From assembly GCA_002331335.1 (NCBI GenBank), contig DCZO01000014.1, forward strand, positions 31,378 to 95,377: DNA of 64,000 nucleotides. The letters run 5' to 3'. The notes under the pieces are model-generated. The model worked only from the letters and a program-made list of their open reading frames with translations, was not told the DNA's origin and did no database searches. This DNA comes from Nitrospira sp. UBA2082 (GTDB lineage: Bacteria > Nitrospirota > Nitrospiria > Nitrospirales > Nitrospiraceae). This document shows positions 1 to 8,346 of this stretch, one piece after another (positions within the stretch are counted from its first letter, which is position 1; each line of letters starts with the position of its first letter). Position numbers and translations under genes: made by a program.

Positions 1-686
1 TCATCGACATACCGCGCCACATACGCCAAGATCGATCCAGCCGCAGCGACAAAATCTTCTTCAAACCAGTCAAAGATTTTTGAAACTGAAGCAATTCTCT
101 GCTTCCGGTCGAACCGATTCCGCGTGGGATCGTTGATAAAGGCCCTGGCTGCAACATCGAGCTGGCGATCCAGCTGATTCGGTTGGTAGGCCCACGGCTG
201 CAGCTTCGGGCACGATGCGGATGCGCAGACGATGGCAAAATGGATCAACGGCTCTTGAAACTGCTTGATCAGGACCTTCCGCTCGAGGTCATAGAGATTG
301 ATGCTGGCCCCGCCGACCCGATAGGTTTGACCGATGAAGTACCGATACCGTCCCACAGAGGTCATCGGCGAATAGTGATCGAGAATGCCCTTGATGGCGA
401 ACGCATTGTACGCATTAATCCAAAAGGCCAGCCGTTCATTCCGCGTGGCAAAGGTGTTGGGATCAACTCGGTCTAGCCGAGCCAGATAGGCGTCCACACG
501 CTCGTCTACTTGAATGGCAGGATAATCGACGACTCCGTCCTTTACATGCGCCTCCAGGACCTTCTCGAACAGCAGATGAGAGAACTCCGATGGAGCAATC
601 GGATTGGCCGGCGTGAATCGAGTGGGGACCGTCGAACAGCCCGTCACCACCACCAACATCCCTATCGCACACCACCGCGTCATCAT
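1..686 (-). CDS. DUF547 domain lipoprotein (3' end outside window)
   Basis: The minus-strand frame opens at ATG 686 after a GGGAAGG ribosome site and runs off the left edge, so the C-terminus is missing. The N-terminus reads as a lipoprotein signal with lipobox-like VVVTGC near residue 17. The body carries features of DUF547: NERLAFWINAYNAFAIKG, then INLYDLERKVL and a conserved ASCPKLQPW stretch. DUF547 proteins are envelope proteins of unknown function. The gene starts 10 bases after the radical SAM gene upstream, so the two are probably one transcript. Confidence 0.8.
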   Translation of the reverse strand, partial: MMTRWCAIGMLVVVTGCSTVPTRFTPANPIAPSEFSHLLFEKVLEAHVKDGVVDYPAIQVDERVDAYLARLDRVDPNTFATRNERLAFWINAYNAFAIKGILDHYSPMTSVGRYRYFIGQTYRVGGASINLYDLERKVLIKQFQEPLIHFAIVCASASCPKLQPWAYQPNQLDRQLDVAARAFINDPTRNRFDRKQRIASVSKIFDWFEEDFVAAAGSILAYVARYVD

Positions 687-696
687 CCTTCCCTCG

Positions 697-1755
697 TTAC
701 CATGAGACTGGCGTCCTCCAGGCTTTGATCGGATGGCGCAGCACCGATCCGATCACCCGGCCATCCACTCGATTGCATGAAGACCGATCGGAACAATCCT
801 GGATGCTCTGTCGATCAAAGCGCGCAAGTATTTCACCGAGCGAGTCTTGAAGCAGATTCCCTGTATGAGACAAAGATAAACAGGGCGACACATTGCCCGA
901 GGCGTCAATGGCGATGCTATACCGCCCTGCATCACAAGGCGCGAGCCGTTCTCCCCGCAACCATGACACCGTATCCTTGGCATACTGCCGAAGATAGCCG
1001 GGGGGAATCTCATCGTTCGCCAGCAGTTGTTCAAACACCATACTCGCTCGTCGGCGCTCGTACATCAGAGAGAGATCGTGCTTCCCATAGAGTCCGACAT
1101 CCCAATGATAGGCGCCGACCACCGGCAAGAACCCCCTTCCACGGGCGAACCGGACGACATCACCCGCTTCATCCCGATTGAGTTCGCTGACGATGCAGAT
1201 GAGAAATTTAGGCGCACGATAGCTATCGAGCAGGTCAAGACCGGCCAGAACTTGCGGCAATTGGTCAGCCCCACGAATACGCTCATACTTTGTGCGATCC
1301 AGCGTGTCGAGGCTGACTGACAGCGATACCGAAAGAGCTTCGAATCGTTGAACAACATCAGCCGTCAACCTGGTCCCATTGGTAATCACGGTCGCGCGAA
1401 ATCCAATCTGAACAAGATCTTCAAGTATGTCAGGCAAATCACGCCGTAACAGCGGTTCTCCGCCTTGCACAAACACAAGGCGCAGCCCATCCTGATAGAG
1501 ACCACGGAACACCTTCCGGATCTCGTCACGTGTCATCTCATAGCGACCTTCGTTCAAGGGTAAGTTGCAGTACCCGCAATCCGAGTTGCACCGCAGATTG
1601 GCCTGAAAGATGGCTAATACTGGCCGACGAGTGAGAAGGTTTTTCACCCCGCCGAGCACAGCTTGCCCAAGACTCGGCCGCTGGCCCGAAGAAAGGGCCA
1701 CCTTACCATACGAGTTTTGTGAGCACTGCCCTGACCGTTCGATCTGAATTAGCAT
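697..1755 (-). CDS. Radical SAM protein with SPASM-like C-terminus
   Basis: The cluster motif CNSDCGYC (CX3CX2C) follows ILAIFQANLR-type strand 1, and VQGGEPLLR matches the GGE motif that binds SAM. A later CDAGRYSIAIDASGNVSPC segment resembles the SPASM/twitch auxiliary cluster region, with further Cys near the C-terminus. I chose ATG 1755 because GGAG lies 7 bases upstream; a GTG at 1815 would add 20 residues but has no ribosome site. The substrate cannot be told. It is followed closely by the DUF547 lipoprotein, so modification of an envelope product is one guess. Confidence 0.8.
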   Translation of the reverse strand: MLIQIERSGQCSQNSYGKVALSSGQRPSLGQAVLGGVKNLLTRRPVLAIFQANLRCNSDCGYCNLPLNEGRYEMTRDEIRKVFRGLYQDGLRLVFVQGGEPLLRRDLPDILEDLVQIGFRATVITNGTRLTADVVQRFEALSVSLSVSLDTLDRTKYERIRGADQLPQVLAGLDLLDSYRAPKFLICIVSELNRDEAGDVVRFARGRGFLPVVGAYHWDVGLYGKHDLSLMYERRRASMVFEQLLANDEIPPGYLRQYAKDTVSWLRGERLAPCDAGRYSIAIDASGNVSPCLSLSHTGNLLQDSLGEILARFDRQSIQDCSDRSSCNRVDGRVIGSVLRHPIKAWRTPVSW

Positions 1756-1836
1756 CAAGTGCTCCGTCAATGGATCATCTTGGGCAGAACTGCACACTGT
1801 CCGCCAAATTTTCACCCATTGTCAGACTTGTAAATG

Positions 1837-1899
1837 CCTTAGGTCTCTTTCTCAGTCCATAACACATTGATACCTAAGGACTACCTGACCTGTTAGGTC
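1837..1899. promoter_or_regulatory. Inverted AGGT/ACCT motifs in a divergent promoter region
   Basis: Between the divergent radical SAM gene and the small exported protein lie CCTTAGGT (1837-1844), its exact inverse ACCTAAGG (1872-1879) and the palindrome GACCT-GTT-AGGTC (1887-1899). Spaced inverse copies of one core look like an operator for a dimeric regulator. No regulator is assigned. Confidence 0.35.
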
Positions 1900-1962
1900 G
1901 GGCATATGCCTTGCTGAACTCTGTTCATATGGCACAGGTCACTTACACAGAAGGAGGGTGCA

Positions 1963-2361
1963 ATGAACAAGACTCCCCATACCTCTTTGACAATCATGAT
2001 CGCAGCCCTGGCCATGACCATGATGGCCTCCCCTGCGTCAGCTGACAACTCCAAGAAAACCAAGAAGTCCTCTTCTCATGCCTCTTCCGCCGTTGCAGCC
2101 GAAGCAGTCGGCGACGTCCCGGAGGTCGGCTCCGCTCCCATGGCCGGCCATCATGATCAGAAGCCCGGTCCCGCCTGGAGAACGATCGGCGGAACCGTCA
2201 AGCAGATCAAAGGCGATATGTATACAGTCGAAGACTATGAAGGCAACCAAGTTCAACTCTACGTCGGCCAGGAGACCAAGAAAATCCGCGGCAACAAGAA
2301 GGTTGGCGACACCGTACGCGCGGAAGTCACACGGGGCGGCTACGCCAATTCCATCCAGTAA
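1963..2361 (+). CDS. Small exported protein of unknown function
   Basis: The 132-residue product starts at ATG after a strong AAGGAGGG site. Residues 1-27 form a Sec signal ending ASPASA. A Lys/Ser/His-rich linker follows, then a C-terminal domain of about 60 residues (from about residue 72) rich in short strands (GGTVKQIKGDMYTVEDYEG), suggesting a small beta-barrel of the kind seen in secreted DUF5666-like or OB-type proteins. No catalytic motif is visible. It is monocistronic, with a good terminator just downstream. Function is unknown. Confidence 0.75.
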   Translation: MNKTPHTSLTIMIAALAMTMMASPASADNSKKTKKSSSHASSAVAAEAVGDVPEVGSAPMAGHHDQKPGPAWRTIGGTVKQIKGDMYTVEDYEGNQVQLYVGQETKKIRGNKKVGDTVRAEVTRGGYANSIQ

Positions 2362-2412
2362 TCTTCTTGCTGAATCCGCGCTCCCACTCGGTACCGCGCA
2401 GAGGTGTCTTCG

Positions 2413-2449
2413 GAGGGCCGGTCCTGCACAGACCGGCCCTCTTTGTTTG
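2413..2449 (+). terminator. Rho-independent terminator
   Basis: An 11-bp perfect stem (GAGGGCCGGTC / GACCGGCCCTC) with a 7-base loop is followed by TTGTTTGT. It ends the small exported-protein gene. It also sits just beyond the stop of the convergent DUF3047 gene, so it may serve both directions. Confidence 0.85.
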
Positions 2450-2460
2450 TGCAAACGGCG

Positions 2461-3222
2461 CTATGGCGACTTCCTGAGAAACACGATGTCGCCGTAATAG
2501 GCCGTCACCCGTTCCTTCGTATTATCCGTATCGCTCATGATGGCGACGCCGTTGATCAGGGGCGGCTCTTCGCCGAACGTGTTCTTATAGTCTTCGTAGA
2601 TATTGCGGGATTCGTCGGTCCAGACGCCGAGCTTTTGCGGTCCGCTTTCGACGACCACCATTTTGACGAAATCCGTATAGGCGTTATCGATGATCGCGCC
2701 CACCGGCGCTTTCCTCTCCCAGACGTAGTTGATTGCGCCGATGGGAATATCTCCGAACAAGACCCGGCCGGCCTTATATTTAAGTTTTTTCCCCACACTC
2801 ACCTTGTCCGGGTCGTATTCGAACGTGATGTAGAGGCGGGCCGGATAATCGTCGCCGTCTTTGCGGGTCACATCGCTGGTCTTGAGCAGATTGTCGATTT
2901 TCCATCGCCACTGCACGAAAGGAAATTCCTTGGGGTCGATCCTGACCTCCTTGGTCAATCCGGAGGCAGACGCATCGCTGATGGCCTTGACGACGACACG
3001 CTCGCCGTCCCTTACCAGTTCGTACGTGGTCAACTTGGGGATCTTCTTGAAGGTGAGTGGTTTCCACCCATCCGGCAGGCGGGCGCCTGGCTCGCTCGCA
3101 GAAAACTTCCCCACCTCAAGCCCAGCACCGCCCTCCGCCAGCACCGAGGTGACCGGCACCAGCGCGCACCACATCGCCAGTATGCGTGCCGACAGATTCC
3201 GTCTCATTGGGTGAGCATCCAC
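2461..3222 (-). CDS. DUF3047 family exported protein
   Basis: After an N-terminal signal (RRNLSARILAMWCALVPVTS, cleavage near VLA) the protein has features of DUF3047: FPFVQWRWKIDNLL, then YPARLYITFEYD, INYVWERKAPVG and a C-terminal AYYGDIVFL. DUF3047 proteins are periplasmic and of unknown function, predicted beta-sandwich. GTG 3222 is chosen because GGAGGA lies about 9 bases upstream; ATG 3207 lacks a site but gives a similar signal peptide. It lies downstream of the ECF sigma factor gene with a 156-base gap. Confidence 0.75.
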   Translation of the reverse strand: MDAHPMRRNLSARILAMWCALVPVTSVLAEGGAGLEVGKFSASEPGARLPDGWKPLTFKKIPKLTTYELVRDGERVVVKAISDASASGLTKEVRIDPKEFPFVQWRWKIDNLLKTSDVTRKDGDDYPARLYITFEYDPDKVSVGKKLKYKAGRVLFGDIPIGAINYVWERKAPVGAIIDNAYTDFVKMVVVESGPQKLGVWTDESRNIYEDYKNTFGEEPPLINGVAIMSDTDNTKERVTAYYGDIVFLRKSP

Positions 3223-3378
3223 AGTGCCGTTTCCTCCATGCGCACAGCCAGCCCGTTGGTCGAACAATGGTTGAATTTCTTACAGCCTAACCCACCCTTG
3301 CGATGGCTGTTCAAGCGAAGCGGCGGATACGGGATCCGTTCCCGAGCCACGCGGCCATTGGCTCTGAATATCCGAGCC

Positions 3379-4089
3379 TCATCCCAGAGCAGTTTCGACC
3401 GTCATTCTCACTCGTTCCCGAGCCCGGTGCAACCGCACGTACAGGTTGGTTTCCGAGATGTTCAGCCTCTTGCAGGCTTCTTTGGTGTTTACCCCATAGA
3501 AATCGCGAAGGATCAACGCTTCCTTGAGAGGTGCCGGCAAGGCCTCAATGGCCTGCTGCATACAGACCCCTGCTTGGTTCGACGCCAGCAGCTTCTCCGG
3601 AGTTCGGTCGTCCCAGAGAGTCAGGGAGAATGCCGGATGCCCGACCCACTCCCTGCTCGATCGGAAACGGGATGCGTCAACCGGACTAGCATGGCTCTCG
3701 TCTTCACACTCGAAGTCCGAGAAGCACACCTGGCGTTTGTCACGCACACCTCGATCCTTGGCCTTGTGGATGAGGATCGCACAGATCCATGCATGGAGGG
3801 ACGATCGGCCTTCGAACCGATTCAGCCCGTTCATCACCACCATCCAGGTCTCCTGCACGATGTCCTCAGCCGCCGCTCGATCGGTGACATAGCGCATGGC
3901 CATTCGGATGAGTGTTTGCTGATAGCGGGTCACAACGGCTGCAAATGCCTCTTCCTCCCCTGCCCGCAGTTGGGACACAAGCAGCTTCTCGTCGCTGATC
4001 AAACGGGAGACGTTGCTCACCGTCGATGTCCCCCCCGGCGATCCGGCGGGAGGAATCGAATTCCGATATGTGGTCACGCTGGTACTCAT
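3379..4089 (-). CDS. ECF-type RNA polymerase sigma factor
   Basis: Region 2 is clear (FAAVVTRYQQTLIRMAMRYV, then AAAEDIVQETW, the -10 binding helix). Region 4 is a helix-turn-helix (ALPAPLKEALILRDFYGVNT, then KEACKRLNISETNLYVRLH) for the -35 element. The linker between them is unusually long, about 60 residues, and contains Cys and Asp-rich stretches. Start ATG 4089 lies 6 bases after GGAGG. No anti-sigma gene is adjacent, which is unusual for the family; regulation may be through the long linker or the two-component genes upstream. Confidence 0.85.
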   Translation of the reverse strand: MSTSVTTYRNSIPPAGSPGGTSTVSNVSRLISDEKLLVSQLRAGEEEAFAAVVTRYQQTLIRMAMRYVTDRAAAEDIVQETWMVVMNGLNRFEGRSSLHAWICAILIHKAKDRGVRDKRQVCFSDFECEDESHASPVDASRFRSSREWVGHPAFSLTLWDDRTPEKLLASNQAGVCMQQAIEALPAPLKEALILRDFYGVNTKEACKRLNISETNLYVRLHRARERVRMTVETALG

Positions 4090-4366
4090 CCTCATCCTCC
4101 GGCCTAAAGCCGCGTTCAACGCCTGTGGTTTACCACGAGAGTTCCTGACCAACCCGCTCGATCGGCCTTCATCCGTGAAGGCATGATGGACTCATCGGCA
4201 TGTTCGCAAACAATGATCAACAAATCTTCACGAAATCATGACCTCTTCGTCACAGACTGATCGTTTTCCTGAAATATGGCCGCGTGATGCCGCCATGGCT
4301 CAGCAGAAAACACCGCGTGTCCGCGGGAGGACCAGGACGGGCGTATGCGCTGCGCGGCCACGGGGT

Positions 4367-5911
4367 TCATGTGTGGGGCGAGCATTCCACCGCCGGGACC
4401 GCATCCCGGATGACAGCAGGCTGGGCAACTGCGAGGTGAAAGGAAAAGGTCGATCCTTGATTGACGGTACTCTGCACCTCTATTGCGCTTCCGTGCAGCT
4501 CGAGAATTCGCTTCGTGATTGCGAGCCCGAGCCCAGCCCCCGCGTCACCTTTTTGATGTTTCTTCCCGGCTTGATAGTACCGGTCGAAGACATGCGGCAG
4601 ATCTTCCGGTGGAATGCCGCAACCGGAATCTGTGACCTGTGTCGTGATCTTCTCGCCCATGCGGCTCAGGATTACCGTGACTCGCCCCCCCGGAAGCGTG
4701 TATTTGACGGCATTTTCGATCAAGTTTTCGAGAGCCCGTTCGATCAGTCCGATATCACCCGACACCCGGGGGAGCTCTCCTCCTAACGTCGCCTGAAGCG
4801 TCACCTGCTTGGCCTCGACGATCACTCGTAACTTTTGGATCACGTCCTGCACTAGTTCTCCCAGGGAAAACGATTCGAGGCGAGGCTTCATTTCCTGCGA
4901 GTTCAGTTTCGCAAGCTCAAACAACTCTCCGATCAGTTCCCCGAGTCGTTTGCTCTGCGCCACGGCAATGTCCAGATACCTCTGCCGCTCTTGAACTGAG
5001 AGCATGCCTTCCTTCAGCAGCAACGTTTCCAGATATCCCTGAAGACTGGTGAGAGGCGTGCGCAGATCATGCGAGACATTGGCGACCAGTTCCCGCCGCA
5101 ACTGATCGGTTTCTTTCAACCGGCGGACCTGTTGACGAATGAGCCTCGTCATGTGGGAAAAGGTCGTCTCCAACTGATCGATGTCATCCCCGCGTCCGGT
5201 TGCGGATGATTCCGCCTCGGCAGGAGACAAGACGTCCGACTGGGCAATCAGTTCCGCGCGCCTGAAGGTCTCCATCGCCGACGCCAGCGAGTTGAGTCTT
5301 CTCGTCAGAAGTTTCAGACAGAGCAGCCCGGCCAGCAGGGTCAGTGCCAAGATGGCTCCGGCGGTCCAGACGCTCAATCGGAGGATGTGACTCTCCTCCA
5401 GCACCTGCATGACCGAATCAAACTCCTCGCCGCCCAGGATGATATACAAATAGCCTTCGAGGGAGCCGTCCAAGGTTTCGATGGGAAACACCGAAAACAC
5501 TTTCCGGCGCGTGACATCACGAGGATCATCGCCCAGAATCGGGAAGTCCTCAGCACCGGATAAGAAACGTTCAAGTGGGTCAAGGGAGATGCGCTGTCGT
5601 TTGACCTTTTCCGGAGGGGCCGAAAACGTCATGATGGCGCCCTGAGGATCAAGCAGATACAGCTCAATACTGGGATTGATCACCATCAGGTGATGAAAGA
5701 TGTCTTTGAGCGCCGCGTCATTGACCCGTCCTTCCTGCATCAGCACCTGATCGGACACCATCCGTTCGGCAAGCGTTCGATTGAGTTTCTGGCTGACCTC
5801 TTGAAAGTACAAGCGCGTGCTATACAGCGTGAGCGCCACGGCCACGGCGCCGATCACACAAAAAAGCCCGAAGAGCACGGCCGCCAGCTTTCCATACAGC
5901 GTGGTGAACAT
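4367..5911 (-). CDS. Membrane sensor histidine kinase
   Basis: Domains in order: TM1 about residues 7-29, a periplasmic sensor region of about 150 residues, TM2 about 179-203, a HAMP-like region, HisKA with phospho-acceptor His281 (ANVSHDLRTPL), and HATPase_c with N box ENLIENAVKY, DSGCGIPP and GAGLGLAI. It phosphorylates a response regulator, almost certainly the one encoded 4 bases upstream. No known ligand signature is visible in the sensor region. Confidence 0.93.
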   Translation of the reverse strand: MFTTLYGKLAAVLFGLFCVIGAVAVALTLYSTRLYFQEVSQKLNRTLAERMVSDQVLMQEGRVNDAALKDIFHHLMVINPSIELYLLDPQGAIMTFSAPPEKVKRQRISLDPLERFLSGAEDFPILGDDPRDVTRRKVFSVFPIETLDGSLEGYLYIILGGEEFDSVMQVLEESHILRLSVWTAGAILALTLLAGLLCLKLLTRRLNSLASAMETFRRAELIAQSDVLSPAEAESSATGRGDDIDQLETTFSHMTRLIRQQVRRLKETDQLRRELVANVSHDLRTPLTSLQGYLETLLLKEGMLSVQERQRYLDIAVAQSKRLGELIGELFELAKLNSQEMKPRLESFSLGELVQDVIQKLRVIVEAKQVTLQATLGGELPRVSGDIGLIERALENLIENAVKYTLPGGRVTVILSRMGEKITTQVTDSGCGIPPEDLPHVFDRYYQAGKKHQKGDAGAGLGLAITKRILELHGSAIEVQSTVNQGSTFSFHLAVAQPAVIRDAVPAVECSPHT

Positions 5912-5915
5912 GACC

Positions 5916-6632
5916 CTACCGATCCGACCATTCCTCGGAAAAGCTATAGCCGACCCCCCACACGGTCAAAATATACCGAGGCCGGCTGCTGTCATCCTCA
6001 ATCTTGGCACGCAACCGATTGATGTGAGAGTTCACGGTATGTTCATACCCTTCATGCGAGTAGCCCCACACATCATCCAAGAGTTTGGCACGGGTATAGA
6101 CTTGGCCCGGATGCCGGGCAAACTGGAGCAGGAGGTCAAACTCTTTGGCCGTCAACTCAATCGATCGGCCGCGCAGCTGGACCTTTCGTTTATCGACCTC
6201 GATCACGAGGTCGCCGGCACGAATGGTGAGAGACTTCCCGATAGGAGCCTGTGCGCGAAGGGCATCCATGCGCCGAAACAAGGCTTTTACTCGTGCAAGA
6301 AGCTCCAAAATGCTGAACGGCTTGGCGAGATAGTCGTCTGCCCCGACTTCCAACCCCAGCACCCGATCCAGCTCCGTCGACTTGGCCGTGACCATCAAGA
6401 CCAGACTGTACTTCGATGAAGCGCGCAGTTTCCGGCACAAGTCCAATCCATCCATGCCAGGCAGCATCAGATCGAGAATGATCAGGTCATAGGATCTGGC
6501 AAGGGCCTGTTGAAGCCCGGCCGGGCCATCCTGCGCGACATCCACCTCATACCCCGTATCGCGCAGATGGAGCTGCACGAGCTGGGCGATGTCAGGATCG
6601 TCTTCAACGACTAGAATCGCGCGAGGTGCCAT
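5916..6632 (-). CDS. OmpR/PhoB-family response regulator
   Basis: The receiver domain has the acidic pair (ILVVEDDPD), phospho-acceptor Asp in IILDLMLPGMDG, and Thr/Lys switch residues (MVTAKS, LAKPFS). The C-terminal winged helix is typical (ELTAKEFDLLLQFARHPGQV, RAKIEDD, IRTV-like end reading YILTVWGVGYSF). ATG 6632 is chosen as it is 8 bases after a purine-rich GGGGAA and starts exactly at the receiver; an upstream in-frame extension has no domain. It is the partner of the following histidine kinase. Confidence 0.93.
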   Translation of the reverse strand: MAPRAILVVEDDPDIAQLVQLHLRDTGYEVDVAQDGPAGLQQALARSYDLIILDLMLPGMDGLDLCRKLRASSKYSLVLMVTAKSTELDRVLGLEVGADDYLAKPFSILELLARVKALFRRMDALRAQAPIGKSLTIRAGDLVIEVDKRKVQLRGRSIELTAKEFDLLLQFARHPGQVYTRAKLLDDVWGYSHEGYEHTVNSHINRLRAKIEDDSSRPRYILTVWGVGYSFSEEWSDR

Positions 6633-6729
6633 CTGTTCCCCATCCTGTCCATCGCCGGCCAATCGGCAATGACCGGACCAGCGCCGGCGTAAGCGCTCCA
6701 GTACTCCCATCGACTCGTCCGTCCTCAGA

Positions 6730-6765
6730 CACCCAGAAGCCTCGCCGATGCAAGGCTTCTGGGTG
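6730..6765. terminator. Strong 13-bp hairpin between beta-propeller and regulator genes
   Basis: CACCCAGAAGCCT (6730-6742) pairs perfectly with AGGCTTCTGGGTG (6753-6765) over a 10-base loop. CTCAG/CTGAG outside extends it imperfectly. Neither side has a T-run, so it may be a Rho-assisted stop for the upstream minus-strand gene or an mRNA-stability element. Confidence 0.5.
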
Positions 6766-6798
6766 GTCCTGAGACCACGGATCGGACACGGCAGGCGG

Positions 6799-7902
6799 TT
6801 ACCGGGCCACAAGGCCATTGGCCCCACCCGGGAGGCCAGACACGCCGGTCACTTGGGTCAAGCGCCCATTGGCGCGATTGACCTGAAAGGCCTCGATCGA
6901 ACGGGCCTCTGCATTGAGGACATACAGAAACCGGCTGTTCCGATTCAACGCCATATCAATGGGACCGGCGCCGGTGGAGGCGGCCACGGCTTCCTGCAAC
7001 GCCAATCGCCCGCTCCGGCCGACCCGGTAACTCGAAATATTGTTACTGCCGGTATTGCTGGCATAGGCGAATTTGTCGTTCTTCGTGATGACAATCCAGC
7101 AGGCAGCCGTTTGGGAGGTGGGCACTGACCCACTCCGCACGTTCAAGGTTCCGTCACGAAGCGTATAGGAGGACACCGCGGAGGCATTCGGCGTGCCGCC
7201 AAACGCCTCACTGACCACCAACACCCCTCGCCGGGTAAAGGAAAATCCAAACGGGGTGGCACCATTGGACGGCTGCGCCACGGGACCAGACGCCACACCA
7301 TCCTCGTCGACCGCATAGGTATCGATGATCTGCGTCGCCTTTTCCGTCACGACCAGCGTATCTCCGGATGGATTGAACGAAATTTGTGCCGGAGCGGTAC
7401 TCGCCCCGCTGAGCGGCCGAACGGATCCGGCGATCGGGTTCAACTTGTTATGCTGCGTCAGCTCGAACCCTGCAATGTTGCCGGCCCCTCCCGCGTTCAA
7501 CACATAGACGTAATCATTATGCGTGGCAATACTGATGGGACGAGTCCCCCCGGAAGGCACTCGGTCCGTCAGTCTGAGTTGGCGGCCGTGGATTTGAAAC
7601 ACCGAGATATCGTCGCTGCCGGGATTCACCACCAAGAGCTCATCTCCATCATCACTGAAAACCAGGGCCCCTTGATTGCCCAGGCCGCCACCTGATCCTT
7701 TGCCCCCCGTCGGGAACGATCCTGCCGGTACCAGGGTGTCTCCATGCTGTCTGAAGACCAGGACCGCATTGCTGTCCGGATCGTTCGACATCGTGTACAC
7801 GCCGGGGGATTGCCAATCATCGTTGGCGGATGCCGAGCCGGTCCCCCACCCGGATAGTGTGATCGCCGTTGCCAGCGCGCCCATAATCAATTTATGAAGC
7901 AT
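6799..7902 (-). CDS. Secreted lactonase-type beta-propeller protein
   Basis: A Sec signal (residues 1-26, ending SASA) precedes repeated blades of the 7-bladed lactonase/YncE type: DDGDELLVVNPGSDDISVFQ, HNDYVYVLNAGG, NPSGDTLVVTEKATQIIDTY, KNDKFAYASNTGSNNISSYR, NSRFLYVLNAEARSIEAFQV. Family members include 6-phosphogluconolactonase (cytoplasmic) and many periplasmic proteins of unknown role. The signal peptide argues for the latter. ATG 7902 follows AAGGAGGA. It is monocistronic, upstream of a hairpin and the response regulator gene. Confidence 0.85.
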   Translation of the reverse strand: MLHKLIMGALATAITLSGWGTGSASANDDWQSPGVYTMSNDPDSNAVLVFRQHGDTLVPAGSFPTGGKGSGGGLGNQGALVFSDDGDELLVVNPGSDDISVFQIHGRQLRLTDRVPSGGTRPISIATHNDYVYVLNAGGAGNIAGFELTQHNKLNPIAGSVRPLSGASTAPAQISFNPSGDTLVVTEKATQIIDTYAVDEDGVASGPVAQPSNGATPFGFSFTRRGVLVVSEAFGGTPNASAVSSYTLRDGTLNVRSGSVPTSQTAACWIVITKNDKFAYASNTGSNNISSYRVGRSGRLALQEAVAASTGAGPIDMALNRNSRFLYVLNAEARSIEAFQVNRANGRLTQVTGVSGLPGGANGLVAR

Positions 7903-8346
7903 CCCATCCTCCTTGGTTTATCAGGAAATTGCAAGAAAGCGTCTTTCCCACAATAACGCCGCCCTCTCACGTCAGCCTCGCAAAAGCATCACATTTCTGT
8001 CACAGAGTTGAGGTCTGGAGCATCGACATCCAGACCCCCGGAGGATGAAATAGCCAGGACAGAGAAGGATGCTGATTATGCATCGGATTCGACAACGGCT
8101 GTGCGTGAACGCCGGGCGTTCAGCAAGCAGCAGGCTGGAAACGGGATCTAGCCCCCGCGCGCGGATTTTGGTACACACTATGGGAAGCAGGGATGACAGC
8201 ATCAGTGGAGCTAGCCGCGACAGACCGTGCGATTTTCGGCGCGGTGGCATTCACCAACGCGCATTCCAGATAGACGCAGAGGCGGGTACCATTCGGATTG
8301 CCGCATCAATTGCTAAACTCGCACAACGCTTCCGGGAAACAGAACG
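7903..8346. other. 444-base divergent intergenic region
   Basis: The gap lies between the beta-propeller gene and the P450 gene. No credible reading frame is seen. It contains a hairpin (GGTCTGGA 8012-8019 / TCCAGACC 8029-8036, 9-base loop) and presumably both promoters, none of which I could place with confidence. An in-frame TAA shortly before the P450 ATG rules out an upstream extension of that gene. Confidence 0.5.

Noticed and set aside
2404..4107. Plus-strand open frame of 567 codons
   Set aside because: It lies antisense to the DUF3047 and sigma factor genes, has no domain or ribosome site, and the minus-strand products have clear family motifs.
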